A stretch of DNA of 64,000 nt from Pyrinomonadaceae bacterium (GTDB lineage: Bacteria > Acidobacteriota > Blastocatellia > Pyrinomonadales > Pyrinomonadaceae): contig JAIBCC010000017.1 of the NCBI GenBank assembly GCA_019694395.1, forward strand, positions 57,518 through 121,517, given 5' to 3'. This document shows, piece after piece, positions 18,831 through 26,948 of the stretch (within the stretch, counting starts at the first letter, position 1; each line of letters starts with the position of its first letter). The notes beneath the pieces are model-generated. The model was not told the origin of the DNA. It searched no databases and worked only from the letters and a program-made list of their open reading frames with translations. The translations under genes and the position numbers were made by a program.

Positions 18831-19319
18831 ATGAAGAAAGATTTATTAATTTTGAAAGAAAATAATTTCGGAATCAGAATCGGCGGAATTTTCGTCCTTC
18901 TTTTGGGTTTGCTAATAATTGTTGCCAGTTTTTTGATGGATTTAGCTAAATTATTTGGTTACAACGATTTTCTTTCAAAAATAATTATGTTAGCGGTTGC
19001 TTTTATCATTGGAATATTACTGATTTTTTTCAGTTATTTTATGATGACAATGCGCGATAAAGAGATGATTTTCGATGCAGTTCAGCAAAAAATGTTCTAT
19101 TCCGACCATAATTTTTTCCAAAAAGACCGCCGCGAACATTCTTTCAAAGAAATTGTCAATTTCGGTCAGGTTCACACTTCGCTTGAAAATAGTGATTTTT
19201 ACGAAAACTATCTTCATTTAGCCAATGCTACAGGAATCGAAATTCCATCCAATCACAAAACCAATAAAGAATTACAAGATCAACAAATTCAGCACATCAA
19301 AGACTTTATCGGAATGTGA
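18831..19319 (+). CDS. Small membrane protein, hypothetical
   Basis: A 162-residue protein with two hydrophobic segments (about 17-38 and 48-70) and a charged cytoplasmic C-terminus of about 90 residues (YSDHNFFQKDRREHSFKEI). No family was recognised. It is divergent from the ECF sigma factor and preceded by one of three shared promoter-like motifs, so it is a likely member of that regulon and could be a membrane sensor or stress protein. Confidence 0.7.
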   Translation: MKKDLLILKENNFGIRIGGIFVLLLGLLIIVASFLMDLAKLFGYNDFLSKIIMLAVAFIIGILLIFFSYFMMTMRDKEMIFDAVQQKMFYSDHNFFQKDRREHSFKEIVNFGQVHTSLENSDFYENYLHLANATGIEIPSNHKTNKELQDQQIQHIKDFIGM

Positions 19320-19336
19320 TTTTTTTTTCGATGAAT

Positions 19337-19368
19337 TTGCCATTTTTAGCTAAAAGTTATCGCGTAAA
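19337..19368 (+). promoter_or_regulatory. Putative ECF-sigma promoter, copy 3
   Basis: TTGCCA and CGTAAA in the same 26-nt register as copies 1 and 2, with TTATCG immediately before CGTAAA. It lies about 50 nt upstream of the HExxH protein start. Confidence 0.55.
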
Positions 19369-19419
19369 GAAATAAGCCTGGTTTTGAAGGCAAATATTTT
19401 TTTAGAAATTGAGGCAAAT

Positions 19420-19989
19420 ATGGGAATCCGCGAAGAAATGATCGTTTTGTTAAGAACTCCTTTGGTTGCGTCCATAAATTTTTCTTTTCCTTCACTGAAC
19501 CGACAAATCGGAGAGGTCAGAGTTAACCAATCTTCTTTTGAAAGAGTGGCACGCGCCTTAGAAACAAACAGACTTAATGTCACTACAAATTCAAACAATT
19601 TAGTTGTCGGAGCATCTGCACAATACACTTCCGAAAATGCTTTAAAAATTGGCAACACTTTTATTATTCCAAGATTAACAACCGTTTTGGAAAGAGGCGG
19701 AGTGGTTCACGAATCAATTCACGCTTCATTTGATATGACCCGTTCCGTTTTACCGCAAGTAGATAATGAAGCCGCTGCCTATATCGGAGGATGTTTTTAT
19801 TATGCTTCGGGAAATTATCGCAGTTTTTCCGATCCGATCCATCACGCAGCCATTCAAATCGTCAACGAATTCGGTCAAACTAACTCAATAAATCCGGCAA
19901 GACTTGAGGAACTAAGAAACGCCATCAATAATAATCCGACTTATTCTCACTTAGTCGGAAGAACTTACTCAGGCGATGGAACAAAGTAA
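19420..19989 (+). CDS. Putative zinc-dependent HExxH protein
   Basis: A 189-residue soluble protein containing a metallopeptidase-like signature: HESIH (His97, Glu98, His101) followed by NEAAAYI with Glu117 as possible third zinc ligand. The surrounding VVHESIHASFDM resembles the 'VHEatHa' motif of small gluzincin-like domains. No signal peptide is visible. Start: ATG 19420 has GAGG eight bases upstream; an upstream in-frame TTG (19384) has no such support. A promoter-like motif shared with two neighbours precedes it. The protease assignment rests on the motif alone. Confidence 0.65.
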   Translation: MGIREEMIVLLRTPLVASINFSFPSLNRQIGEVRVNQSSFERVARALETNRLNVTTNSNNLVVGASAQYTSENALKIGNTFIIPRLTTVLERGGVVHESIHASFDMTRSVLPQVDNEAAAYIGGCFYYASGNYRSFSDPIHHAAIQIVNEFGQTNSINPARLEELRNAINNNPTYSHLVGRTYSGDGTK

Positions 19990-19993
19990 AAAT

Positions 19994-20608
19994 TTATTTA
20001 TCTAAAAGCCGCATTTCTTTGAGCAATAGATCCGCGTATTTTTTTGGAGTATTGACATTTTTCAAAACGACTTTGCCCCCATCCTCACTCGCATTATCAA
20101 TCACGACATTACCAAATCCCAACAATCGCTGAATGATGGAAGACGAAACGGAAACGTCCTGAATCGAACGAAGCGGAACATTGCGTGAATTTTGAAAGAT
20201 AAAGCCTTCGTCAATTTCGATCTTGGCATCGGTTAGGGTGTAAAGCACGGTTTTTTGCTTCAAATGATAAAAGGCGGGAATTAAAAGCAAAGCAATTCCG
20301 GCTAAAATTGAAAATATTGAAAACCACCAGGAAGATTCAACACCGATTAATTTGCCCAAATAATAAAGAATCACAACCAGTAAAAACGCACCGACCACCG
20401 CTGCCACATATCCTGCTTTGACAAACAATAATGTTGGACGGATCGAGAAGACCTTTCTTTCGTCTTCTTCATCCAAGGAATTCTTTTCCACTATTTTTTT
20501 CGGTGTGGAAGCGATTTTCGTCATTTCTTCGTCTGTAAATTGATAACCGCATTTTTGACAAAAATTAGCGTCGTCCGAGTTATTTGCACCGCATTTATGA
20601 CAAAACAT
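19994..20608 (-). CDS. Zinc-ribbon plus bacterial PH domain membrane protein
   Basis: A 204-residue protein starting with a zinc ribbon (CHKCGANNSDDANFCQKCG), then a charged linker, two membrane segments (about residues 65-110), and a YdbS/bPH2-like PH domain (TDAKIEIDEGFIFQNSRNV, then VPLRSIQDVSV). Such proteins are membrane-anchored with the PH domain in the cytosol; their role is generally unknown. ATG 20608 begins directly at the zinc ribbon and is preferred over an upstream TTG. It converges with the HExxH gene, 4 nt apart. Confidence 0.8.
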   Translation of the reverse strand: MFCHKCGANNSDDANFCQKCGYQFTDEEMTKIASTPKKIVEKNSLDEEDERKVFSIRPTLLFVKAGYVAAVVGAFLLVVILYYLGKLIGVESSWWFSIFSILAGIALLLIPAFYHLKQKTVLYTLTDAKIEIDEGFIFQNSRNVPLRSIQDVSVSSSIIQRLLGFGNVVIDNASEDGGKVVLKNVNTPKKYADLLLKEMRLLDK

Positions 20609-20616
20609 ATTAATCA

Positions 20617-20694
20617 AGTAAAAAGTTAAAAGTTAAAAGTAAAAAGATGCGAGTTAATGGTTGCCGACTTTATGACTTTTGACCTTCGACTTTT
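20617..20694. repeat. Palindrome of AAAAGT-type units
   Basis: Left arm 20617-20646 is a run of AGTAAAAAGTTAAA-like words. The right arm 20667-20694 holds the complement (GACTTTATGACTTTTGACC and similar). It is the same architecture as other spacers here, with a different word. Confidence 0.7.
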
Positions 20695-20728
20695 TCCCTA
20701 CATCATACAAGATTTGTCTTTTTAGCAC

Positions 20729-20761
20729 AAAAAAAACGCGGTCAGAAACGTATCTGACCGC
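20729..20761 (-). terminator. Rho-independent terminator of the lytic transglycosylase gene
   Basis: On the minus strand a perfect 9-bp stem GCGGTCAGA/TCTGACCGC with a 6-nt loop is followed by CG and eight T. It lies about 45 nt after the transglycosylase stop. Confidence 0.88.
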
Positions 20762-20803
20762 CACGGTTGCTCGACCAAGAGGAGAAGAGAGGTATGAGAT
20801 ACT

Positions 20804-21640
20804 TTATTTATTAACTAATCTCATTCTACCATCCGGCAAACGAACTGCGATTGGATTTACTTCATAAACTGTCAACGGTGCGGCTTCTTTCTTTTCTAAT
20901 TTGACGGCTTCGGTAGCTGTAACTTTTTTAACCGTCCGCACATAATTCGGATTACGAATCGAATTGTAACGATTACTAATACGACGAACATATTCCTGAG
21001 TTTCATTATATGGCGGAATTTGCCAGCCATATTTCATCACTGCGCCTTCGCCTGCGTTGTAGCCTGCTAATGCCAGATTGACATCACCATTAAAGGTATC
21101 CAAGAGCCAACGCATATATTTTACTCCCGCATCAATATTTTGGCGAGGCTCATAAATATTTGTGACACCAAACCGGGCAGCCGTTGCCGGCATTAACTGC
21201 ATTAAACCACGCGCTCCTTTGTATGAAGTGGCGTTTAATTTGAAAGAAGATTCCTGACTCATCTGAGCATAGATCAAAAGCGGATCAATGCCGTATCTAT
21301 TACTTGAATCAACAATATACGAATCAATTACGGAATCTCCCGTAGTAAATCCGCCCATTGAGCTACCTTTTGACATTGTAAGTTTGTTGTTTGTAACAGG
21401 TGAATCTTTCAAACTTACTGCGTCCTGCATACTCATTGTGGGTCTGGTATTTTGGACGGTCTTTTTAACTAATTTTTTGCTCGGCTGCGGGGCGGGGGTA
21501 GCAACAGGAGTCGCTGTCGGCTTCACGCTGACGCCACTTGCCAAATCAAAATTGTCAATCACAAGTCTATTACGAATTTGAGAATTTGCACTTGCCGCTA
21601 AAAGGCAAATCATTGTAATCATTAGTGAAAATTTGGTCAT
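20804..21640 (-). CDS. Secreted lytic transglycosylase (SLT domain)
   Basis: A 278-residue exported murein hydrolase. A signal peptide (MTKFSLMITMICLLAASANS) is followed by a low-complexity Pro/Thr linker (TATPVATPAPQPSKK). The SLT domain (about 110-235) carries the catalytic Glu in AQMSQESSFKL, plus KGARGLMQLMPATAARFG and LALAGYNAGEGAV. The C-terminus ends PDGRMRLVNK. It cleaves peptidoglycan glycan strands in the periplasm. The transcript is monocistronic, with a promoter at 21758-21786 and a strong terminator downstream. Confidence 0.93.
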   Translation of the reverse strand: MTKFSLMITMICLLAASANSQIRNRLVIDNFDLASGVSVKPTATPVATPAPQPSKKLVKKTVQNTRPTMSMQDAVSLKDSPVTNNKLTMSKGSSMGGFTTGDSVIDSYIVDSSNRYGIDPLLIYAQMSQESSFKLNATSYKGARGLMQLMPATAARFGVTNIYEPRQNIDAGVKYMRWLLDTFNGDVNLALAGYNAGEGAVMKYGWQIPPYNETQEYVRRISNRYNSIRNPNYVRTVKKVTATEAVKLEKKEAAPLTVYEVNPIAVRLPDGRMRLVNK

Positions 21641-21757
21641 TTTATAATTCCTAAATGTCTGGGGATATTTTTATGGGGTAGATATTATTGATGCTCTTGA
21701 AATTTGAGCCTCTCTATTTAATAAAAAGAGCTAAAGGTTTTAGGATTCCACAAAATC

Positions 21758-21786
21758 TTATAACAAAAATAAAAAAGTTTTAACAA
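21758..21786 (-). promoter_or_regulatory. Sigma-70-like promoter for the transglycosylase gene
   Basis: Minus strand TTGTTA, 17 nt, TTATAA. The predicted 5' leader is about 110 nt. The rest of the 21787-22041 spacer shows only AT-rich sequence with no gene or structure I can name. Confidence 0.5.
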
Positions 21787-22041
21787 GTAAGATTTGGTGA
21801 AAAAAGTGAGAAAAGTGAGGTGAGAAATAAGGAGAAAAATGAAACGGAGCTTTTTGGAAAATATTTCTGTTTTTCCAAAATCTATCTTAAATAGTTCAAT
21901 CGGAAATTTCTTTAAGAACTTATTAAAATTTTCTTAATTACAGTATTCTTATCAAATAACTTACCTTCGTGACCACCATAATATTCGATTTGTTATACTT
22001 GAAAACAGCTTTCTAAATGAATCTGAAAAATAGTCCATATA

Positions 22042-22245
22042 TTAAAAATGGCGGTGGTTTACAATAGTGTTTTCTTGATATATGTCCGGTGACCACCAAT
22101 TTACTTGATTTTGTTCGTCGGAGCGATACCAAAATTCTGCAAAAGCCTTATCTTCCGGAGAAAGGTTTTCTGATAACTCTTTCTCTTCATTTAACTTCAT
22201 AGTATAGGAATTGAGTTTGTATAAATCCCAACATGTGTAGTCCAT
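22042..22245 (-). CDS. Small hypothetical protein
   Basis: A 67-residue acidic, Trp-rich protein (starting MDYTCWDLYKLNSYTMK; later FAEFWYRSDEQNQVNWW). It has no signal peptide or known domain. The ATG at 22245 is supported by AGAGG five bases upstream; the frame continues upstream only to a weak TTG. It stands alone between two intergenic stretches. It may be a genuine small gene, but nothing else supports it. The next stretch (22246-22577) contains no convincing feature. Confidence 0.45.
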   Translation of the reverse strand: MDYTCWDLYKLNSYTMKLNEEKELSENLSPEDKAFAEFWYRSDEQNQVNWWSPDIYQENTIVNHRHF

Positions 22246-22577
22246 AATTACCTCTTCTTCGTAAGTAGAATTTTTCAAAATCTTTACTCTCAATCTACAT
22301 ATAGGAAAAACTTCCCATTAACATTCAGCAATGAACGTGCCAAAACAATTATTTTTGACGAATCCCGATAAGCCGTGTCTTTTCTGCAATTTATTCCATT
22401 ATCCAACCAGAATTAAAGTTAGTAATAAGTATCCAAGATTTACATACTAGGGAAAAATAGATAGGCATTTTGGACTATATTTAATTGTGACTTATAAATT
22501 ATGTGTCGGTTAAATTTGGAATAATATTGCATTTCAGATTAAGATTTCTTTATCCGATTTAACGGAAAACAAAATTT

Positions 22578-23819
22578 ATGCTTTATCTTTCGCAAGTCAT
22601 AGGTCGTCCGATACAAGATGTCGAAGGCGAAAAAATCGCCGCAATAAAGGATGTCGTTGTGCGTTATGGTAAAGACGATTATCCGCCGATTGTGGGAGTG
22701 ATGGCTCGGTATCTGCGGCGTGATTTTTTTATTCGTTGGGTGCAGATCGCGTCTTTGAACGAACACGGAGTCCAATTAAATATTGACGTGCTTGATCTGC
22801 GTCCTTTTACCCGTCGCGAAGGTGAGATTTTGCTGGCAAAAGATGTTTTGGATAAACAATTAATTGATGTTGACGGCAAACGCGTGGTGCGGGTAAATGA
22901 TGTTCAGCTTATCGAAGTCGGAAATAAATGGCATGTTACCGGCGCAGATGTCAGTCTGCAAGGTTTTCTGCGCCGATTGATGCCGAAAGGCTTTTACGGT
23001 AATCGTCCGGTTGAAGTAATTGATTGGGCTGACGTTGGTTATTTAGCATCCGAAACTGCTTCGGCAGTTCGCTTAAAATCTTCCAAAAACAAATTGTCGC
23101 GTCTGCATCCGGTTGAAATTGCCCAGCTTGCAGAAACGCTATCGCCAATTCACCGCACGGAAATCGTTGAATCTTTGGACAATGAAGTCGCTGCCGACAC
23201 GCTTGAAGAAATGTCCACCGAAAATCAGGCTCGTATTTTAGAAGAATTGGATGAAGAACGCGCCGCCGATATTTTGGAAGAAATGTCGCCGGACGATGCG
23301 GTTGACGTGCTCGGCGAGATGGACGAAGAAAAGGCGCAGGAGCTTTTCGACCTGATGGAAGACGAAGAAAAAGCCGAAGTTGCCGAATTGATGCCTTTTG
23401 ACAAAGACACGGCGGGTGGTTTAATGACCACTGAATTCGTCACTGTTCCGAAAAATCTAACCGTGGCTCAGGCAATTGCGCGGCTGCGCGAAATGGCGGA
23501 AACGCCGAATATGATCTATTACCTCTATGTAGTCGAAGAAGAAGGTTCGTGGAAAATTTCCGGCGTTATCTCTTTGCGAAGTCTGATTTTAGCCGACCCG
23601 ACTTTACCGCTGGAAGAAGTTATGCGGGCACAATTTCAATACGCTCATCCGAACGATTCCGCCGAAGAAGCCGCTCAAATCATTTCCGAATATAATTTGC
23701 TTGCCTTGCCTGTCATTGACGATCTAGGCGAAATTGCCGGGATTGTGACGGTTGATGATGCAATGGAAGTTTTATTACCGAAAAATATTGAACGAAGAAT
23801 ACCGAGATTGTTCGGATAA
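22578..23819 (+). CDS. PRC-barrel / MgtE_N / CBS protein lacking the transporter domain
   Basis: A 413-residue soluble protein. Residues 1-75 and about 85-165 look like PRC-barrel-type repeats (LSQVIGRPIQDVEGEKIAAI; KQLIDVDGKRVVRVNDVQLI). Residues about 180-280 are the superhelical MgtE_N domain (LEEMSTENQARILEELDEE and similar). Residues about 280-405 are a CBS pair (VPKNLTVAQAIARLREM, YNLLALPVIDDLGEIAGI). MgtE Mg2+ channels have MgtE_N-CBS followed by five TM helices, which are absent here. It may be a Mg2+ or nucleotide sensor working with a separate membrane partner. No transporter gene is adjacent. Confidence 0.85.
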   Translation: MLYLSQVIGRPIQDVEGEKIAAIKDVVVRYGKDDYPPIVGVMARYLRRDFFIRWVQIASLNEHGVQLNIDVLDLRPFTRREGEILLAKDVLDKQLIDVDGKRVVRVNDVQLIEVGNKWHVTGADVSLQGFLRRLMPKGFYGNRPVEVIDWADVGYLASETASAVRLKSSKNKLSRLHPVEIAQLAETLSPIHRTEIVESLDNEVAADTLEEMSTENQARILEELDEERAADILEEMSPDDAVDVLGEMDEEKAQELFDLMEDEEKAEVAELMPFDKDTAGGLMTTEFVTVPKNLTVAQAIARLREMAETPNMIYYLYVVEEEGSWKISGVISLRSLILADPTLPLEEVMRAQFQYAHPNDSAEEAAQIISEYNLLALPVIDDLGEIAGIVTVDDAMEVLLPKNIERRIPRLFG

Positions 23820-23822
23820 AAC

Positions 23823-25163
23823 TCAGCGTTTCTCTAACTGCATTTTCATTCCATATTTTGAACGTAAGGTGATCATCGGCTGCGGCACGATTTTTTGATT
23901 CTGGTTTAATTTGAATTTCCACTTTCTGCCCAACGCGGCAAGTAACAAAACGCCTTCCATCCACGCAAATTGTTCACCGATGCAGCGACGAACGCCTGCG
24001 CCAAAAGGAAAATAGATAAATTTATTCCCTGCTTCTTTAATAGCATTTTCGCTCAAAAATCTTTCCGGTCTGAAACTTTCTGCATCGTCCCAAAATCTTT
24101 CATCGTGCTGCAAAACAAACATTGACATCAGAACCAGCGATTTTTCAGGGATTTTGTAACCGCCAAGCTCGTGTTCCTGCATCGCCAACCGTCCAACACC
24201 CCACGCAGGCGGAAAAAGCCGCATAGATTCGGCTAGAACGGCTTCGGTAAACTTTAATTTTTGATAGTCTTCCGGCAAGATTTGCCGATTTCCCAGAACT
24301 TTATCAATTTCTTCATAAAATTTAGCCTCTGCTTCGGGATTTTGCGAAAGCAGATACCAAGTCCAGGTCAAAGCATTAGCAGTTGTTTCGTGTCCGGCAA
24401 GAAAAAGCGTCAAACATTCATCACGAATTTGTTCATCTGTCATTTGTCCGCCATCGTCTTCGTCCTGCGCCATCAAGAGCATCGAAAGTAAATCGCCTTT
24501 ATCTTCGCCCGATTTCCGGCGTTGGTTGATAAATTCGTAAATTATTGCATCTAAACTCGTTTTTGCTTTTCTGAAACGTCTGGAATGAGGTAAGGGTAAT
24601 TTTTCCAAAAGTCCCGCAAAAGGCATCAGCAAATAATCGAAAAGTTCAACCAAAGTGGTCATTGCCTTTCCAACTTCATCGGCTTCGTCCGAAACATTTG
24701 CACTAAACAATGTCTTTCCAACGATTTGCAAAGTCAGACGCATCATTTCCTGCGACATATCTATTTCTGCTCCGTCTTTCCATTCATCCGCCATTTTTTC
24801 GCCGAACTCGATCATTGAATTCGCATAACCGGCAATCCGTTGACGGTGAAAAACCGGCTGAATCATTCGCCGCTGCCGTAAATGATCCTTCCCTTCGTTG
24901 GTCAAAAGCCCTTCGCCAAGCAGTTTTTTAGCTTGTTTTAAAGCCCGACCTTTTTCAAATTTGTAATGATTGGTGACCAAAACATCCCGTATCAAATCAG
25001 GGTGATTGATAAAAAAAGCGGTTTGTTTGCCAATCTTGAAAGTGGTTATATCGCCGAGTTTTGAGAGTTTGGTCAAAAATCCGATCCGATCTTTCATAAA
25101 CGGACGCATATGTCCGCCGAGCCAATTTGGTTTTACTGAGGGTGGTAAAAGTGCTTGCGTCAT
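23823..25163 (-). CDS. Cytochrome P450
   Basis: A 446-residue heme monooxygenase. The heme-thiolate motif [14 protein letters not shown] places the Cys near residue 393. The I-helix has [15 protein letters not shown] and the K-helix ESMRLFPP (ExxR). No N-terminal anchor is visible, so it is likely soluble. Start ATG 25163 ([17 protein letters not shown]) is preferred, because a longer frame would run through the PerR-like promoter region and over the regulator gene. It is divergent from the perR-like gene with an 81-bp shared spacer containing the PerR box, so oxidative-stress control is possible. Substrate unknown. Confidence 0.92.
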   Translation of the reverse strand: MTQALLPPSVKPNWLGGHMRPFMKDRIGFLTKLSKLGDITTFKIGKQTAFFINHPDLIRDVLVTNHYKFEKGRALKQAKKLLGEGLLTNEGKDHLRQRRMIQPVFHRQRIAGYANSMIEFGEKMADEWKDGAEIDMSQEMMRLTLQIVGKTLFSANVSDEADEVGKAMTTLVELFDYLLMPFAGLLEKLPLPHSRRFRKAKTSLDAIIYEFINQRRKSGEDKGDLLSMLLMAQDEDDGGQMTDEQIRDECLTLFLAGHETTANALTWTWYLLSQNPEAEAKFYEEIDKVLGNRQILPEDYQKLKFTEAVLAESMRLFPPAWGVGRLAMQEHELGGYKIPEKSLVLMSMFVLQHDERFWDDAESFRPERFLSENAIKEAGNKFIYFPFGAGVRRCIGEQFAWMEGVLLLAALGRKWKFKLNQNQKIVPQPMITLRSKYGMKMQLEKR

Positions 25164-25197
25164 AAAAATCATTCTAGCAGAAATTTCAAAAAATGAC

Positions 25198-25228
25198 TTG
25201 ACATTTTTTAGAATTAGAATTATTCTAA
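25198..25228 (+). promoter_or_regulatory. Sigma-70 promoter overlapped by a perfect PerR/Fur-type box
   Basis: -35 TTGACA at 25198, 17 nt, -10 TATTCT at 25221. A perfect 7-1-7 palindrome TTAGAATTATTCTAA (25214-25228) covers the -10. The box differs from the Bacillus PerR consensus by one symmetric base pair. This implies autorepression of the regulator, and perhaps control of the divergent P450. Confidence 0.88.
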
Positions 25229-25244
25229 ATCTAAGTTTAGGATT

Positions 25245-25652
25245 ATGGTTCAAATAAACGACAATATTAGTGATTTAGGATTGACGAAACAACGCGAAGT
25301 TGTTTTGCAGGTTATTCGTGACTCGGAACAGCATCTGACCGCCAACGAAGTTTTCGATCAGGCAAAAGGATTGTTACCAACTATCAGTTTTGCTACGGTC
25401 TACAACTCTTTGCGTTATCTGAAAGACGCCGGTCATATCGCCGAGATTCAATTTGGAAACGGAGCAAGCCGTTTTGACAAAATGACCTCGCGTCACGACC
25501 ACGCAATTTGTGTCAAATGTGGGAAATTGGTTGATATGGAGCTTGAATTACCTGCCGAATTGGTCAAACTGGCGGCTGAATTTTCAAAATTCAAACCGGA
25601 ATCGCTTGAATTGACGTTGCGCGGACTGTGCCCGGACTGCAATCAAAAATAA
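25245..25652 (+). CDS. PerR-like Fur-family regulator
   Basis: A 135-residue metal-dependent repressor. It has an N-terminal winged helix (LTKQREVVLQVIRDSEQHLTA; ISFATVYNSLRYLKDAGHI), then dimerisation and metal sites (TSRHDHAICVKCGKLVD, CPDC) with the structural zinc Cys pairs. Followed 31 nt later by a 2-Cys peroxiredoxin and then a thioredoxin-fold protein, it is best read as a peroxide sensor (PerR) rather than an iron regulator. The ATG at 25245 has TAGGA just upstream. The promoter carries a PerR box, so it should be autoregulated. Confidence 0.9.
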   Translation: MVQINDNISDLGLTKQREVVLQVIRDSEQHLTANEVFDQAKGLLPTISFATVYNSLRYLKDAGHIAEIQFGNGASRFDKMTSRHDHAICVKCGKLVDMELELPAELVKLAAEFSKFKPESLELTLRGLCPDCNQK

Positions 25653-25683
25653 TAAAAGAACACAAGGGAGATATATCGTAATT

Positions 25684-26262
25684 ATGTCAGCAACAGCAAC
25701 AGCTAAAGAAAATACCGTAACATTTGCCAAGGTCGGACAACCCGCACCTGATTTCAATTTGCCTTCAACCAAGAACTTAGAAACTTTGAAAGAAAACGTC
25801 AAACTTTCCGATTACAAAGGAAAATGGTTGATTTTAATGTTTTATCCGTTAGATTTTACTTTCGTTTGCCCAACCGAATTAACTGCTTTTTCAGACAGAA
25901 TCGAAGAATTAAACGGTGTTGGAGCAGAAGTTCTCGGAATTTCAACCGACTCGGTTCATTCACATCGTGCCTGGATCAAAACTCCGCGTGACCAAAACGG
26001 GATCGAAGGTTTGCAATATCCGCTCGCTTCGGACGTTGCCGGACGTTTAGCCGCCAAATACAACATTTTGGTCGAAGAAGCCAACATCGCGCTGCGCGGT
26101 TTGTTCATTATCAATCCCGAAGGAATTTTGCAATATGCGGTTGTTCACGATTTGAACATCGGACGTTCGGTTGACGAAACTTTGCGCGTTCTCCAAGGCT
26201 TACAAACCGGCGGATTGTGCGCAGCTAACTGGACACCGGGACAAGGAAATCTGAAAGTTTAG
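25684..26262 (+). CDS. Typical 2-Cys peroxiredoxin (AhpC/Prx1 type)
   Basis: A 192-residue cytoplasmic peroxidase reducing H2O2 and organic hydroperoxides. The peroxidatic Cys62 is in DFTFVCPTELTAF and the resolving Cys179 in GGLCAANW. The length and the C-terminal NWTPGQGNLKV are normal for the group. AAGGGAG lies about 15 nt before the ATG. It forms a likely operon with the PerR-like gene and the following thioredoxin-fold gene, which could serve as its reductant. Confidence 0.94.
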   Translation: MSATATAKENTVTFAKVGQPAPDFNLPSTKNLETLKENVKLSDYKGKWLILMFYPLDFTFVCPTELTAFSDRIEELNGVGAEVLGISTDSVHSHRAWIKTPRDQNGIEGLQYPLASDVAGRLAAKYNILVEEANIALRGLFIINPEGILQYAVVHDLNIGRSVDETLRVLQGLQTGGLCAANWTPGQGNLKV

Positions 26263-26334
26263 TTTTACGCAATTTGTAATACGTAATTCGCAGTAAAAAA
26301 AGTCGAATTACGTATTACGTTTTACAAATTACGG
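26263..26334. repeat. Palindrome of GTAATACGTAATTCG-type words
   Basis: Arms 26263-26290 and 26304-26334 are near-complementary (CGTAATTCG / CGAATTACG) around a 13-nt loop. It occupies the spacer between the peroxiredoxin stop and the Shine-Dalgarno (GGAG) of the next gene. Similar words recur at 52741-52832. Confidence 0.85.
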
Positions 26335-26343
26335 AGAGATATT

Positions 26344-26823
26344 ATGCCAATGAGAATCGGAGATGCGATTCCAAAATTTGATGGTGCAACCGAATGGCTG
26401 AATGAGCTTCAGGAAACAGCCGATGATTATGTCAAAGGTGCGCCAACCATCGTTTATTTTTGGGCGACGAGCTGTGGAATCTGCAAAGAAAATATGCCCA
26501 AATTACAGGAATTAAAGGCTAAATATAAAGACAACGGATTAAAAACCGTAGCCGTCCATATGCCGCGTTACGAAGCAGACACGGATTTGGAAAAAGTAAA
26601 AGCTGCCATTGCTGAGCATTGTATTGATGATGTTTGTGCAATTGATAACCAGCATAAATTAAAAGATGCTTTTCTGAACGAGCAAGGCTGGGTTCCGGTC
26701 TATTATTTGTTTGACGCAGAAGGAAAATTAAAATCTCGCGCTGCCGGAGAATTCGGTATCGGAGTTTTGAAAACCGCGTTGGAAAAAATGTTTCCGGCTC
26801 AATCACAAGAAGCAGCCGCTTAG
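26344..26823 (+). CDS. TlpA-like thioredoxin-fold protein
   Basis: A 159-residue thiol-disulfide protein with redox motif CGIC (Cys44-Cys47, in FWATSCGICKENMPK) and the cis-Pro region WVPVYYLFD. There is no signal peptide, so it is cytoplasmic, unlike membrane-bound TlpA/ResA. GGAGAGAT precedes the ATG. Its position after the peroxiredoxin suggests that it recycles the peroxidase or acts in the same peroxide response. Length and fold fit the redoxin/AhpC-TSA group. Confidence 0.85.
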   Translation: MPMRIGDAIPKFDGATEWLNELQETADDYVKGAPTIVYFWATSCGICKENMPKLQELKAKYKDNGLKTVAVHMPRYEADTDLEKVKAAIAEHCIDDVCAIDNQHKLKDAFLNEQGWVPVYYLFDAEGKLKSRAAGEFGIGVLKTALEKMFPAQSQEAAA

Positions 26824-26845
26824 TTTTTGAACAAGGGCAGTAATC

Positions 26846-26908
26846 AAGTAAAAAGGTAAAAAGTAAAAGGTAAAGCGATTGTTTTATCTAAACTTTTTAC
26901 CTTTTTCT
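26846..26908. repeat. Palindrome of AAAAGGTAAA-type words
   Basis: Left arm 26846-26875 has AAGTAAAAAGGTAAA-type units and the right arm 26889-26908 the complement (AAACTTTTTACCTTTTTC). The right arm plus T-rich flank could also work as a terminator for the perR-prx-tlp operon. Confidence 0.7.
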
Positions 26909-26948
26909 ATTCCTGCAAGAGTTTTCATTTTTTATCGTTCATCAAAAT

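Noticed and set aside
22331..22450. A 39-codon frame (starting MNVPKQLFLTN)
   Set aside because: No ribosome binding site, no similarity recognised, AT-rich spacer; insufficient support.
25164..25253. A 30-residue N-terminal extension of the P450
   Set aside because: It would read through the PerR box and overlap the divergent regulator's start; ATG 25163 fits the P450 fold.
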